Assembly (NCBI RefSeq): GCF_018336155.1
Contig: NZ_JAGYHF010000006.1
Span: 372,001 to 436,000, forward strand
Direction: 5' to 3'
Length of the DNA stretch: 64,000 nt
DNA from: Pseudomonas rustica
Lineage (GTDB): Bacteria > Pseudomonadota > Gammaproteobacteria > Pseudomonadales > Pseudomonadaceae
Program-made: the position numbers and the translations under genes
Part shown: in pieces, positions 46,052 to 57,132 of the stretch
Position numbering within the stretch: the first letter of the stretch is position 1
Layout of the letters: every line of letters starts with the position of its first letter
Notes under the pieces: model-generated
What the model was told of the DNA's origin: nothing
What the model saw: only the letters and a program-made list of their open reading frames with translations
The model's database searches: none

Positions 46052-46201
46052 AATTCGCTCCTTATCCGGTTTGCGGCCTAGCATAACGACCCGCCGCGCA
46101 AGCACAAGCTTATGGCTGACTATCAGGGTCGGGCATGCTCGTTGACCCGTTAACTGACACACCTACACTTATCGGCCATCACTCCCAAAGGAATAGCCCT
46201 G

Positions 46202-47179
46202 ATGAAAGCCGTGCTGTGCAAAGCCTTCGGCCCTGCCGAATCGCTGGTGCTGGAAGACGTCGCCAGTCCTGTCGCGAAGAAGAACGAAATCCTGCTGGAC
46301 GTGCACGCCGCCGGGGTCAACTTCCCCGACACGCTGATCATCGAGGGCAAGTATCAATTCAAGCCGCCCTTCCCGTTTTCGCCGGGTGGCGAAGCGGCGG
46401 GCGTGGTGCGCGAAGTTGGGGAAAAGGTCAGCCATCTCAAGGTCGGCGACCGCGTCATGGCCCTGACCGGCTGGGGCAGCTTCGCCGAACAGGTCGCGGT
46501 GCCGGGCTATAACGTTCTGCCGATTCCGCCGTCGATGGACTTCAACATCGCCGCCGCTTTCAGCATGACTTACGGCACCTCGATGCACGCGCTCAAGCAA
46601 CGCGCCAACCTGCAGCCGGGCGAAACCCTGCTGGTGCTCGGTGCATCCGGCGGTGTCGGCCTGGCTGCCGTGGAAATCGGCAAAGCCATGGGCGCCCGTG
46701 TTATCGCCGCCGCCAGCAGCGCCGAGAAACTCGCCGTGGCCAAGGCTGCCGGCGCTGACGAACTGATCAACTACAGCGAAGCCAGCCTCAAGGACGAAAT
46801 CAAACGCCTCACCGACGGCCAGGGCGCCGACGTGATCTACGATCCGGTCGGCGGCGATCTGTTCGATCAAGCCATCCGCGCCATCGCCTGGAACGGCCGC
46901 CTGCTGGTGGTCGGCTTCGCCAGCGGGCGCATCCCCGAACTGCCAGTCAACCTCGCCCTGCTCAAAGGCGCGGCGGTACTCGGCGTGTTCTGGGGCTCCT
47001 TCGCTCAACGCCAGCCACAGGACAACGCGGCGAACTTTCAGCAACTGTTCGGCTGGTTTGCCGAGGGCAAGTTGAAGCCGCTGGTGTCGCAAGTGTATCC
47101 GCTGAGCAATGCGGCGCAGGCGATCAATGACCTTGGGCAGCGTAAGGCTGTAGGGAAGGTTGTGGTGCAGGTTCGCTGA
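46202..47179 (+). CDS. NADPH:quinone oxidoreductase-like protein (MDR family)
   Basis: This 325-residue zinc-independent medium-chain dehydrogenase contains PGGEAAGVVREVGEKVSHLK, then the NADPH-binding VLGASGGVGLAAVEIGKAMG (about residues 145-164) and YDPVGGDLFDQAIRAIAWNG. No structural-zinc cysteine cluster is present, consistent with quinone reductase or crotonyl-type enzymes. AAAGGAATAGCCCTG precedes the ATG. It is monocistronic, with a terminator at 47197. The natural substrate is unknown. Confidence 0.88.
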   Translation: MKAVLCKAFGPAESLVLEDVASPVAKKNEILLDVHAAGVNFPDTLIIEGKYQFKPPFPFSPGGEAAGVVREVGEKVSHLKVGDRVMALTGWGSFAEQVAVPGYNVLPIPPSMDFNIAAAFSMTYGTSMHALKQRANLQPGETLLVLGASGGVGLAAVEIGKAMGARVIAAASSAEKLAVAKAAGADELINYSEASLKDEIKRLTDGQGADVIYDPVGGDLFDQAIRAIAWNGRLLVVGFASGRIPELPVNLALLKGAAVLGVFWGSFAQRQPQDNAANFQQLFGWFAEGKLKPLVSQVYPLSNAAQAINDLGQRKAVGKVVVQVR

Positions 47180-47196
47180 AACCACACTGTCATTCA

Positions 47197-47235
47197 GGCC
47201 AGTAACGCTGATGCCGCGTTACTGGCCGTTTCATT
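47197..47235 (+). terminator. Terminator after the quinone oxidoreductase gene
   Basis: GGCCAGTAACGC (47197-47208) and GCGTTACTGGCC (47216-47227) form a perfect 12-bp stem, followed by GTTTCATTT. Confidence 0.8.
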
Positions 47236-47329
47236 TCTCACCTTGAAACCCCTGCCTACCACACTCTACAAAGTTGTTTGGCGGTAACTATGTATCGCGA
47301 CACTGCCCGTGGCGCTGCTTAGATTTACA

Positions 47330-47941
47330 TCACAATAACTCTCGAATCTCCGCCGGCAAATAGGTCACGTATTTTCGTGTCGGATTGTCTCGACAGTTTC
47401 TGACGATGGTTGGAACGCGTCTATTCATCTTCGCAATCATCGCCAGACGTTGCTCATCCGACAATTGATGCCTGGTGAGTGAGTTTGAAAGATAGGCACG
47501 TGTATATTCAAAAACAGCCGAATCGACCCAGTCGAACTCGCTCATATTTCCGAGGTTTTCGTTAACGGCCCGGCATTTGACCGTTTTTAACCACTGATTG
47601 ATATCCAACGACTGGTCTTCGAGGCGGAAGATCATGGGCGCAATGATTTCCTGTTGCTCAGGTTTATCACCTTCAACGTCCCAAGGTTTAAAGCGCCACT
47701 GCGCGATCGCAACTCGAACGGCCTCGGCAAATTCAGGGTGAGTGCTTTCCTGAATGCTGATCTCGCTGACTGAACCATCCGCGCTGGCGATGAAGCTAAC
47801 CTTCACCTTGCCCGTTACTCCTGCCCTTTGCAGCTCTCGCGGATAAATCGGCTTGGGATTGTTTTCCGGTATCAAAAACACTTCTGAAGCCAGCGCAGAA
47901 CCACCGATCACCAACAAAAACACCACAAAAAACCACCGCAT
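47330..47941 (-). CDS. TonB C-terminal domain protein without anchor or Pro-rich linker
   Basis: This 203-residue protein has a signal peptide (VVFLLVIGGSALA) and then a TonB-C domain directly (PKPIYPRELQRAGVTGKVKV, then SFIASADGSVSEISIQ and AIAQWRFKPW). A C-terminal stretch of about 100 residues follows with two cysteines (KCRAVN, RNCRDN) that I do not recognise. It lacks the membrane anchor and Pro-rich linker of true TonB. The gene looks clearly less GC-rich than its neighbours, suggesting accessory origin. GGGAAGGGTG precedes the ATG. Confidence 0.75.
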   Translation of the reverse strand: MRWFFVVFLLVIGGSALASEVFLIPENNPKPIYPRELQRAGVTGKVKVSFIASADGSVSEISIQESTHPEFAEAVRVAIAQWRFKPWDVEGDKPEQQEIIAPMIFRLEDQSLDINQWLKTVKCRAVNENLGNMSEFDWVDSAVFEYTRAYLSNSLTRHQLSDEQRLAMIAKMNRRVPTIVRNCRDNPTRKYVTYLPAEIRELL

Positions 47942-48128
47942 GATTGCACCCTTCCCTAGTGAGTTGTCCTATCCGGCAACAGCACAAAGGATACGGAGCA
48001 ATGGCTTTTAACTGAACGGCGCAGCTTCGCCAATGCGTGCAGGACGTTTCTCTAATCCCATCGTGAATCTGGGAGAACCCGCAGAGCGAATTAGCGAAGG
48101 TAATTTTTCTGACGGATGTTTAGCTACT

Positions 48129-48749
48129 TTATGGGCGCACAACATCCCCCGGCATCAAATGCTCCAGCACCTTCTCGCTACGCGACTCCACCAACTGCCC
48201 CTTGTCGTCAAAACGCAAAACAATCAGCCAGTCATAAACCCCCACCGGCCATTTCGGCTGGCCGATCAGTGCCGGGCCGTTGCCGCCGAATGCGCCGATG
48301 AGTTTGTTGATGTGGCCGTGGTGCCAGGCGATCAGGATGGTTTTCGCCTGATTGCTGTCGCGTAATTGGCTGACCAGTTTGTCGACGTCGTTATTGGCGA
48401 AGGGTTGTTCGATCGGCAGTTGCAGCCGTTGCGACAGCGGGATCAGCGTTTGTCGTGGGCGGATGCTTTGTGGGCTGTCGGCGGTGGCAATCAGGCGTTG
48501 CGGGGTGAGTGTTTCGTCGGCCAGTTTCAGCGGGGTGAAATAGTCAGCGTACGCGGCGGCGCGCTGTTGGCCTTGGGCGTTGAGCTCTCGGCCCACGTCC
48601 GGTTTTTCCGCGTGGCGGACGATCAGTACGGTGGTGTTGCGCAGCCCCGATGCGCCAGAACCGTGGGCGAAACTCAGCACCAGCACCGAAACGGTGACGA
48701 CGGCCACCATCAGCAACCTCGGCAATAACCTGCGCACATTCGGGGCCAT
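48129..48749 (-). CDS. Histidine phosphatase family protein, exported or membrane-anchored
   Basis: This 206-residue protein has an N-terminal hydrophobic segment (LLMVAVVTVSVLVLSFA) and the phosphohistidine motif VLIVRHAEKPD with RHAE at residues 45-48. The second catalytic His is probably in WHHGHINKL. Acid-phosphatase or SixA-like activity in the periplasm is likely; the substrate is unknown. It is divergent from glpT, 222 bases away. Confidence 0.8.
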   Translation of the reverse strand: MAPNVRRLLPRLLMVAVVTVSVLVLSFAHGSGASGLRNTTVLIVRHAEKPDVGRELNAQGQQRAAAYADYFTPLKLADETLTPQRLIATADSPQSIRPRQTLIPLSQRLQLPIEQPFANNDVDKLVSQLRDSNQAKTILIAWHHGHINKLIGAFGGNGPALIGQPKWPVGVYDWLIVLRFDDKGQLVESRSEKVLEHLMPGDVVRP

Positions 48750-48906
48750 GTTTCATCTCTGCAATCAGTCATTCATTGAGCGCGAGTCTAAGACACAACG
48801 CGCTGATCGCTACAAAAACGCCCTGTTCTTACAGCTGAGCGACAGGTTCGTAAAGGAACGTGCGACTTCCAACATTTTCCGCTGTTTTGCCGATGCGAAC
48901 CGGTGC

Positions 48907-48924
48907 TATTTTCGGTAACGAAAC
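48907..48924. promoter_or_regulatory. Candidate GlpR operator upstream of glpT
   Basis: TATTTTCGGTAACGAAAC matches the known GlpR-type palindrome (ATGTTCGWTAWCGAACAT in E. coli) at most positions, with the TTCG..AACGAA core intact. It lies 48 bases before the glpT start. Repression relieved by glycerol-3-phosphate is the expected behaviour. Confidence 0.55.
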
Positions 48925-48971
48925 TGTAACATTCGCATCCGCAGTCAAAACAAGAAATCTGGAGCTCTTGA

Positions 48972-50321
48972 ATGTTTGCTTTCTTTCGCCCTGCCGCACA
49001 TCAGGCTCCATTGCCTGAAGAACAAATAGACAGCACCTACCGACGCCTGCGCTGGCAGATCTTCGCCGGTATCTTCATTGGCTACGCGGGTTATTACCTG
49101 CTGCGCAAAAACTTCTCGCTGGCCATGCCGTACTTGATCGACGAAGGCTACAGCCGTGGCGATCTGGGTCTGGCGATGTCGGCGATTGCCATTGCTTATG
49201 GCTTGTCGAAATTCCTCATGGGCCTGGTGTCCGACCGTTCCAATCCACGCTTCTTCCTGCCGTTCGGCCTGTTGGTTTCGGCGGGCGTCATGTTCGTGTT
49301 CGGTTTCGCGCCTTGGGCAACGTCCAGCGTGACCATGATGTTCATTCTGCTGTTCATCAACGGCTGGGCTCAAGGCATGGGCTGGCCGCCGAGTGGACGG
49401 ACGATGGTGCACTGGTGGTCGCAGAAAGAACGCGGCGGCGTGGTGTCCGTGTGGAACGTGGCGCATAACGTCGGCGGTGGCCTGATCGGCCCGTTGTTCC
49501 TGCTCGGCATGGGCCTGTTCAATGACTGGCACGCAGCGTTCTACGTACCGGCAGCGGTAGCGCTGGGCGTGGCGGTGTTTGCCTTCATCACCATGCGCGA
49601 CACCCCGCAATCGGTCGGCCTGCCGCCGATCGAGAAGTACAAGAACGACTACCCGGAAGGCTACGACGCCAGCCACGAAGACGAATTCAGCGCGAAAGAG
49701 ATCTTCGTCAAATACGTGCTGCGCAACAAAATGCTTTGGTACATCGCCATGGCCAACGTCTTCGTCTACCTGCTGCGTTACGGCGTGCTGGACTGGGCGC
49801 CGACGTACCTGAAGGAAGCCAAAGGCTTCACCGTCGATAAAACCTCGTGGGCGTACTTCTTCTACGAGTGGGCGGGTATTCCGGGCACGCTGCTGTGCGG
49901 CTGGATGTCGGACAAGATCTTCCGTGGCAACCGTGGCCTGACCGGCATGGTGTTCATGGCATTGGTGACTGTGGCGACGCTGGTTTACTGGCTGAACCCG
50001 GCCGGCAACCCGACCGTCGACATGATCGCGCTGGTCTCGATCGGCTTCCTGATCTACGGCCCGGTGATGTTGATTGGTTTGCAGGCGCTGGAACTGGCAC
50101 CGAAGAAAGCCGCCGGCACAGCGGCGGGTTTCACCGGTCTGTTCGGTTATCTCGGTGGCTCGGTCGCGGCCAGTGCGGCGATGGGCTACACCGTTGACCA
50201 CTTCGGCTGGGACGGTGGTTTTGTCCTGCTGATCGGCGCGTGCCTGCTGGCGATGGCCTTTCTGGCCCCGACGCTATGGCACAAGCAAGTCGCCAGTCAG
50301 AGTCGCGAAGCGGTCGCCTGA
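48972..50321 (+). CDS. glpT: Glycerol-3-phosphate transporter GlpT (MFS)
   Basis: This 449-residue major facilitator of the organophosphate:phosphate antiporter family has twelve hydrophobic segments. Family segments are [20 protein letters not shown] at the N-terminus, [20 protein letters not shown] (about 131-150) and [10 protein letters not shown] (about 161-170). It exchanges cytoplasmic phosphate for glycerol-3-phosphate and also admits fosfomycin. TGGAGCTCTTGA precedes the ATG, and a GlpR-like operator is upstream. The C-terminus overlaps the convergent cyclotransferase gene by 25 bases. Confidence 0.93.
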   Translation: MFAFFRPAAHQAPLPEEQIDSTYRRLRWQIFAGIFIGYAGYYLLRKNFSLAMPYLIDEGYSRGDLGLAMSAIAIAYGLSKFLMGLVSDRSNPRFFLPFGLLVSAGVMFVFGFAPWATSSVTMMFILLFINGWAQGMGWPPSGRTMVHWWSQKERGGVVSVWNVAHNVGGGLIGPLFLLGMGLFNDWHAAFYVPAAVALGVAVFAFITMRDTPQSVGLPPIEKYKNDYPEGYDASHEDEFSAKEIFVKYVLRNKMLWYIAMANVFVYLLRYGVLDWAPTYLKEAKGFTVDKTSWAYFFYEWAGIPGTLLCGWMSDKIFRGNRGLTGMVFMALVTVATLVYWLNPAGNPTVDMIALVSIGFLIYGPVMLIGLQALELAPKKAAGTAAGFTGLFGYLGGSVAASAAMGYTVDHFGWDGGFVLLIGACLLAMAFLAPTLWHKQVASQSREAVA

Positions 50322-50965
50322 TCGCACTGTGACTGACAGCGCTTGAGCCGCGCCTCCAGATTTCGGTCTGGCATGGCGTGGCTGCGCAGGGCGTGTACGG
50401 TCTGCTCGACATAATCGCGAGTGGTGCCGTATCGCCCGCTGGCGCTTTCGAACACCTGACTCAGCACGTGATCCGGCAAGTTGCCGGCATAGCTGGGCAG
50501 GTGCCGCTCCAAGACAAATCCCAAAGCCTGAACCTGACTGCCATCTGCGAGCCGGCAGTTGAGCCAGTGTGGCCGATAGGACGGCACCGGCATCTCGCGT
50601 TTCCACAAGGCGTACAACGCTGCATCGAGATTGTCTTCCGGCAAGCGATAAGCGAAGCCGCTGCACGAACCGCCGCGATCCAGACCAAATACCAGACCGG
50701 GCATTTCCGGCGTACCGCGATGCTCGTGCGACCACAGGTACAAGCCGCGATGGTAGCCATGCACGCGTCCGCGCACCCTTTCCACCGCCGAACATTCCGG
50801 CCGCCAGATCAGCGAACCGTAGGCGAACAGCCACACCGGCCCGCCCTTGTGGCGCGCCATGGTCGATTGCATGGAAGCGAGAAGTTGTTCGTGCGTCAGC
50901 TGCGGCCCAAGATCGAGCCGCGGAGGGTAATTCAGATTCAGAAAAGCGTTTTCAATGGCGCTCAT
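50297..50965 (-). CDS. ChaC-type gamma-glutamylcyclotransferase
   Basis: This 222-residue protein has the substrate-binding motif [13 protein letters not shown] (about residues 44-56), then [20 protein letters not shown] and a catalytic glutamate likely near WKREMP. ChaC enzymes split glutathione into 5-oxoproline and Cys-Gly. Its 3' end overlaps the glpT 3' end by 25 bases in convergent orientation. The best start, an ATG at 50965, has a weak RBS; a second ATG at residue 32 is possible. Confidence 0.85.
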   Translation of the reverse strand: MSAIENAFLNLNYPPRLDLGPQLTHEQLLASMQSTMARHKGGPVWLFAYGSLIWRPECSAVERVRGRVHGYHRGLYLWSHEHRGTPEMPGLVFGLDRGGSCSGFAYRLPEDNLDAALYALWKREMPVPSYRPHWLNCRLADGSQVQALGFVLERHLPSYAGNLPDHVLSQVFESASGRYGTTRDYVEQTVHALRSHAMPDRNLEARLKRCQSQCDQATASRL

Positions 50966-51094
50966 GGCGAATAGCGTTCAGCTCCCCGCGGGTAAAGAAT
51001 TACTTAATAGAACGCACCGCTGTAACAATAAGGCACATATGTTTTAAGGCAATTTGAGTGCCATGGCACAGTTCTTAATTGATTGCCTGATTGA

Positions 51095-51146
51095 TATATA
51101 ACCTAGCGGTATTTATGCAATTACATAAATACCGATCGGCTATATA
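51095..51146. repeat. Long AT-rich palindrome
   Basis: CGGTATTTATG (51107-51117) and CATAAATACCG (51124-51134) form an 11-bp perfect stem with loop CAATTA. It is flanked by TATATAACC and GGCTATATA, which pair with one mismatch. The structure is the only clearly AT-rich patch in this interval and lies between the reductase stop (51175) and the ChaC start (50965), both on the minus strand. Confidence 0.8.
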
Positions 51147-51174
51147 GAGAGTTATAACGAATCAGGAGCGCGGC

Positions 51175-52143
51175 TCAAGAGCGCGGGGCGTAGGCAAACA
51201 CGTCGGCACGCATTTGATGGGCGTCCATCCCGGCTTCGACCAAGGCGTCGAGGGTGCCGTAGACCATGGCCGGTGAGCCGCTGGCGTAGACGTGCAGCGG
51301 TTTCAGATCGGGGAAATCCTCACAGACCGCTTCGTGCAGCATGCCGCAGCGCCCTTCCCAACCGCATTGATCGCTGACGACTTTGTGCAGGAACAGGTTG
51401 GGCAACTTCAGCCATTCGTCCCAATGTTCGATCTCATAGAAATCTTCCGGACGACGCACGCCCCAGTACAGATGCACGGGATGTTTGAAGCCGTTGGCGC
51501 GGCAGTGTTCGATCAACGCGTGAATCTGACCCATGCCGGTACCCGCAGCGACCAGCACCAGCGGCCCGTCCGGCAGCTCGGCCAGATGCGTATCACCGAA
51601 TGGCAGCTCGACGCGCACCATTGCGTTGCGTTGCAGCTGTTCGATCAGGCTCAGTGCACTGGCTTCGCGCGCCAGCACATGGATTTCCAGATCGCGTCCG
51701 CCATGCGGTGCCGAAGCCATGGAGAACGCCGACTTCTCGCCGTTCTCGCGTTCGATCATCAAGTATTGCCCGGCGTGATAGCGCGGTGGTTTGCCCGCCG
51801 GCGCACGCAGCCGCACGCGCCAGGTGTCGCCACCGACATCGCGGCATTCGATGACCTGACACGACAGGCTGCGCACTGGCAGTTCTCCCAGCGCGAGCAC
51901 GCCATCCCACAGCAGGATGCAGTCTTCCAGCGGCTCGGCTATGCAAGTGTAGAACTCGCCGTGGTCATGCACCTTGCCGGCCTGTTCGACGCGGCCTTCA
52001 ACCAGCAGCGCCGCACACACGTGACAGTTGCCGTTGCGGCAGCTTTGCGGGCATTCGTAGCCCAGGCGCCGCGCACCATCGAGAATCCGCTCACCGGGCT
52101 GTATCTCGAGCACTGCTCCGGAGGGCTGCAGGGTTACACGCAT
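51175..52143 (-). CDS. 2Fe-2S/FNR-type flavin reductase coupled to ubiD
   Basis: This 322-residue oxidoreductase has an N-terminal plant-type 2Fe-2S ferredoxin domain, with cysteines Cys35, Cys40 and Cys43 in SCRNGNCHVC and a fourth at Cys67. A flavin domain (YHAGQYLMIERENGEKSAFS, about 150-170) and an NAD(P)H domain (LVLVAAGTGMGQIHALIEHC) follow. This architecture is annotated as CDP-6-deoxy-delta-3,4-glucoseen reductase-like. Its ATG overlaps the ubiD stop (TGATG), so the two are translated together, echoing ubiD-fre in E. coli. It probably supplies electrons or reduced flavin; the acceptor is unknown. Confidence 0.85.
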   Translation of the reverse strand: MRVTLQPSGAVLEIQPGERILDGARRLGYECPQSCRNGNCHVCAALLVEGRVEQAGKVHDHGEFYTCIAEPLEDCILLWDGVLALGELPVRSLSCQVIECRDVGGDTWRVRLRAPAGKPPRYHAGQYLMIERENGEKSAFSMASAPHGGRDLEIHVLAREASALSLIEQLQRNAMVRVELPFGDTHLAELPDGPLVLVAAGTGMGQIHALIEHCRANGFKHPVHLYWGVRRPEDFYEIEHWDEWLKLPNLFLHKVVSDQCGWEGRCGMLHEAVCEDFPDLKPLHVYASGSPAMVYGTLDALVEAGMDAHQMRADVFAYAPRS

Positions 52144-53609
52144 CAATCTATTCCTAACTGATTCCAGATGGCATCGATCCGCTGGGTGACGGCGTCGTCC
52201 TTGACGATCACGCGGCCCCACTCGCGAGTGGTTTCGCCCGGCCACTTGTGGGTGGCATCGAGGCCCATTTTCGAACCCAGGCCGGAGATCGGCGAGGCGA
52301 AGTCGAGGTAGTCGATCGGCGTGTTATCGATCATCACCGTGTCGCGCTTGGGATCCATGCGCGTGGTGATGGCCCAGATCACGTCGTTCCAGTCGCGGGC
52401 GTTGATATCGTCGTCAGTGACGATAACGAACTTGGTGTACATGAACTGTCGCAAAAACGACCAGACACCGAGCATCACGCGCTTGGCATGCCCCGGATAC
52501 GACTTCTTCATGGTCACGATGGCCATGCGGTACGAACAGCCTTCCGGCGGCAGGTAGAAGTCGGTGATTTCCGGAAACTGCTTCTGCAGAATCGGCACGA
52601 ACACTTCGTTCAGCGCCACACCGAGGATCGCCGGTTCATCTGGCGGACGGCCGGTGTAGGTGCTGTGGTAGATCGGTTTGATCCGGTGGGTGATGCGCTC
52701 GACGGTGAACACCGGGAAGCTGTCGACTTCGTTGTAGTAACCGGTGTGGTCGCCGTACGGGCCTTCATCGGCCATTTCGCCCGGATGGATCACGCCTTCG
52801 AGGATGATTTCGGCAGTGGCCGGCACTTGCAGGTCGTTGCCACGGCACTTGACCAGTTCGGTGCGGTTACCGCGCAGCAAACCAGCGAAAGCGTACTCAG
52901 AGAGGCTGTCCGGCACCGGTGTTACGGCGCCGAGGATGGTCGCAGGGTCGGCACCCAATGCCACGGACACCGGGAACGGCTGGCCTGGATGCTTCTCGCA
53001 CCACTCGCGGAAGTCGAGCGCGCCGCCACGGTGGCTGAGCCAGCGCATGATCACCTTGTTACGGCCGATCACTTGCTGACGGTAGATACCGAGGTTCTGG
53101 CGTTCCTTGTTCGGGCCTTTGGTGACGGTCAGGCCCCAAGTGATCAACGGGCCGACGTCGCCGGGCCAGCAGGTCTGCACCGGCAGCATCGCCAGGTCGA
53201 CGTCGTCGCCTTCGATGACCACTTCCTGGCACACCGCGTCTTTGACGACTTTCGGCGCCATCGAGATGATCTTGCGGAAGATCGGCAGCTTCGACCACGC
53301 GTCTTTCAAGCCCTTCGGCGGCTCGGGTTCCTTGAGGAACGCCAGCAGCTTGCCGATTTCGCGCAGCTCGCTGACCGACTCGGCGCCCATGCCCATGGCC
53401 ACCCGCTCGGGCGTGCCGAACAGGTTGCCGAGCACCGGAATGTCGTAGCCGGTGGGCTTTTCGAACAGCAGCGCCGGGCCCTTGGCCCGCAGCGTGCGGT
53501 CACACACCTCAGTCATCTCCAGCACCGGCGAGACGGGAATCTGGATGCGTTTCAACTCTCCGCGCTGCTCAAGCTGCTGCACGAAATCCCGAAGATCCTT
53601 GAATTTCAT
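52143..53609 (-). CDS. ubiD: 3-octaprenyl-4-hydroxybenzoate decarboxylase UbiD
   Basis: This 488-residue prenyl-FMN-dependent decarboxylase removes the carboxyl of the ubiquinone ring precursor. Family segments include [19 protein letters not shown], the prFMN/metal region [20 protein letters not shown] and [19 protein letters not shown] around residues 285-305. The ATG of KFKDLRD at 53609 fits E. coli UbiD; six more residues are possible upstream. It forms an operon with the reductase downstream. Confidence 0.94.
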   Translation of the reverse strand: MKFKDLRDFVQQLEQRGELKRIQIPVSPVLEMTEVCDRTLRAKGPALLFEKPTGYDIPVLGNLFGTPERVAMGMGAESVSELREIGKLLAFLKEPEPPKGLKDAWSKLPIFRKIISMAPKVVKDAVCQEVVIEGDDVDLAMLPVQTCWPGDVGPLITWGLTVTKGPNKERQNLGIYRQQVIGRNKVIMRWLSHRGGALDFREWCEKHPGQPFPVSVALGADPATILGAVTPVPDSLSEYAFAGLLRGNRTELVKCRGNDLQVPATAEIILEGVIHPGEMADEGPYGDHTGYYNEVDSFPVFTVERITHRIKPIYHSTYTGRPPDEPAILGVALNEVFVPILQKQFPEITDFYLPPEGCSYRMAIVTMKKSYPGHAKRVMLGVWSFLRQFMYTKFVIVTDDDINARDWNDVIWAITTRMDPKRDTVMIDNTPIDYLDFASPISGLGSKMGLDATHKWPGETTREWGRVIVKDDAVTQRIDAIWNQLGID

Positions 53610-53678
53610 TGACGATGGCACCCTCAAAATAGGCGTACATCCTACCTGCTATGCAGCCCTGTGGCAGCCTGTCGCTGC

Positions 53679-55676
53679 TTACTTGGCTGCATTCGTCTGG
53701 GCTTTGCCAAGGTTTTCCTGGCGTTGCAGGTTAATGAACAACGGTTCCATGATCGGTGCCACCAGACGCGCGCCGACTTCCGACAGGTGATTGTCGTCGG
53801 TGTACAGCGAGTAGCCGTCGAGCTCGGCATGACACAAACCCTTGTCGTCACACAGACGCGGCGCCGGGTCGACGATGCGCACCGCCGGGTCTTTGGCCAA
53901 CTCAGCGAACAACTGACTGATAAACACCTGGCGCTCGTGGTGAATGGCGACTTGCTGACCAACACCTTCAACCGAACGATCGAGCATCGCCAATCGCGTC
54001 AGGCGATACGGCGGGCTGTAGGGCTGCAACGGCGCCTCTTTGACCAGCCAGACGCGATGGCCGCTGGCACGCAATTGCGCAACCCGCGCACGCAGACCGT
54101 CGGCCAGACGTTGCTCGGCATAGGCGCGATCATAACGACCGTCCGGAGTCCGCAGGACGTGGCCCAGGTCGCCATTGGCTGCACCGTAGACATACAGACT
54201 CCAGCGCGCGACCAGCACCACATCGCTGACGGTTTTCTCTTTCAACGCCTGCTCGATCCGGCGATTGAAATGCGCACACACCGGGCCATGTTCCAGACCT
54301 TCCACCGGAATGCAGCCCGGTGAACTGGCGAGAATCACGCTGACGTCGTGGGCTTTCGCGCCGTCATCGAATATCGGAATCAGTGCCGTGGCGTGACTGT
54401 CGCCCCAGACCAGCGCCTGCGCGGGCACGTCGGCCACACCGTAATGACAGAACAGTTTGTCATCAGGTGTCTTGTCGTCCGCCAGACACGCCATCAACTC
54501 CGGCCGCCAGTCGTGGCCCTTGGCATATTGCAGGGCCTGATCGGACAAGCGCCACGGCAAGCCATCGGTCCAGCGCAGCGTTTGCCCGGCCAGCGCCAGC
54601 ACCAGCACACCGAGGGCGCCGGCAATCAAAATCGGCCGACGACCGGCGAGCAAACGGCGCTCGCGGAACGGTGTCTCGATGAATTTCCACGACAGGTAAC
54701 CCAGCACCAGGGTCAGCAGAATCAAACCGGCGCTGTCGAGCGCAGTGGTGTCTTCGACGCTGGCATAGCTGGAAAACACGAACACCGGCCAATGCCATAG
54801 GTACCAGGAATAGGAGATCAGGCCGAAACCGACCATCACCTTACTGCTCAACAATTGACCAACCACCGTCTCGCGATGACCGTTGGCAAAAATCAGCAAC
54901 ACCACACCCAGCACCGGCAGCAACGCCGCCGCACCGGGGAATGGCGTGGACTTGTCGTAACCGAACACCGCCAGCAGGATCAGGCCCATGCCGAGCAAAC
55001 TCAGCAGTTGCGCAGCCATCGGCTTCAAGCGCCAGGCCTGCTTCGGCGCGACTGCCAGCATCGCACCGGCGAGCAGTTCCCAGGCGCGCATCGGCAGCAG
55101 GAAGAAGGCTTTTTCCGGGTGGTGGCTGACCGCCCACACGCTCAGGCCAAAGGACACCAGCAGAATCGCGAACAGCGCCAGTCGCCAGTGTTTGAGGCGA
55201 CTCGACATGACGGCCAGTAGCAGCGGGAAGAGAATGTAGAACTGCTCTTCAACCGCCAGCGACCAGGTGTGCAACATCGGTTTGAGGTCAGACGCGACGT
55301 CGAAATAGCCGTCCTGACGCATAAACAGAATGTTCGAGACGAACAGCACCTGATAACGCACCGAGCGCCCCAGCTCTTCGTAATCCTTGGGCGCCATCAG
55401 GAACCAGCCCACCGCCAGCACGGCGACGATCATCGCAAACAGCGCCGGCAGAATCCGCCGCGCACGACGTGCCCAGAACTCGACGAAGCTGAAACGCCCG
55501 GCCTGACGCTGGTTCCAGATGATCGAGGTGATGAGGTAGCCGGAAATCACGAAGAACACGTCTACGCCGACAAAACCGCCGGTAAACCCCGGGACGCCAA
55601 AGTGGAAAAGGACCACGGCGATGACCGCAACGGCCCGCAAGCCGTCGATATCCCTTCGATAAGCGAGTGTGCTCAT
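53679..55676 (-). CDS. Membrane O-acyltransferase with SGNH domain (OafA/YrhL type)
   Basis: This 665-residue protein has an N-terminal acyltransferase-3 membrane domain: RRDIDGLRAVAVIAVVLFHF (with the conserved His), GGFVGVDVFFVISGYLI and about ten hydrophobic segments to residue 370. A periplasmic SGNH hydrolase-like domain follows, with GDSH in VWGDSHATALIP near 424 and the catalytic Asp/His in DDNHLSEVG near 627. Such proteins acetylate O-antigen or other surface polysaccharides. No polysaccharide cluster is nearby, and the target is unknown. The RBS is weak. Confidence 0.9.
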   Translation of the reverse strand: MSTLAYRRDIDGLRAVAVIAVVLFHFGVPGFTGGFVGVDVFFVISGYLITSIIWNQRQAGRFSFVEFWARRARRILPALFAMIVAVLAVGWFLMAPKDYEELGRSVRYQVLFVSNILFMRQDGYFDVASDLKPMLHTWSLAVEEQFYILFPLLLAVMSSRLKHWRLALFAILLVSFGLSVWAVSHHPEKAFFLLPMRAWELLAGAMLAVAPKQAWRLKPMAAQLLSLLGMGLILLAVFGYDKSTPFPGAAALLPVLGVVLLIFANGHRETVVGQLLSSKVMVGFGLISYSWYLWHWPVFVFSSYASVEDTTALDSAGLILLTLVLGYLSWKFIETPFRERRLLAGRRPILIAGALGVLVLALAGQTLRWTDGLPWRLSDQALQYAKGHDWRPELMACLADDKTPDDKLFCHYGVADVPAQALVWGDSHATALIPIFDDGAKAHDVSVILASSPGCIPVEGLEHGPVCAHFNRRIEQALKEKTVSDVVLVARWSLYVYGAANGDLGHVLRTPDGRYDRAYAEQRLADGLRARVAQLRASGHRVWLVKEAPLQPYSPPYRLTRLAMLDRSVEGVGQQVAIHHERQVFISQLFAELAKDPAVRIVDPAPRLCDDKGLCHAELDGYSLYTDDNHLSEVGARLVAPIMEPLFINLQRQENLGKAQTNAAK

Positions 55677-55820
55677 AAATCTTGAATGCCAATCAGTTGG
55701 TTATTATTTGTACAGCCTGATTCTCTTACGCGGAAACGGTCTCGTACGTTGCTGCTCATTCTGCAAGGCACAGACCTTACCAGATCGCCATCGTCCCTTC
55801 GCCCGGACAAAATACGGGCA

Positions 55821-55853
55821 AAAAAATGGCGCCCCCGTAGGGACGCCATTTTT
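55821..55853 (-). terminator. Terminator after rho
   Basis: On the minus strand, AAAATGGCGTCCCTACGGGG then GCGCCATTTTTT forms a stem of about 9-11 bp with a T run. It starts 20 bases after the rho stop. Confidence 0.85.
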
Positions 55854-55872
55854 ATCGGCTCAATCTGCGATG

Positions 55873-57132
<1,260 letters not shown>

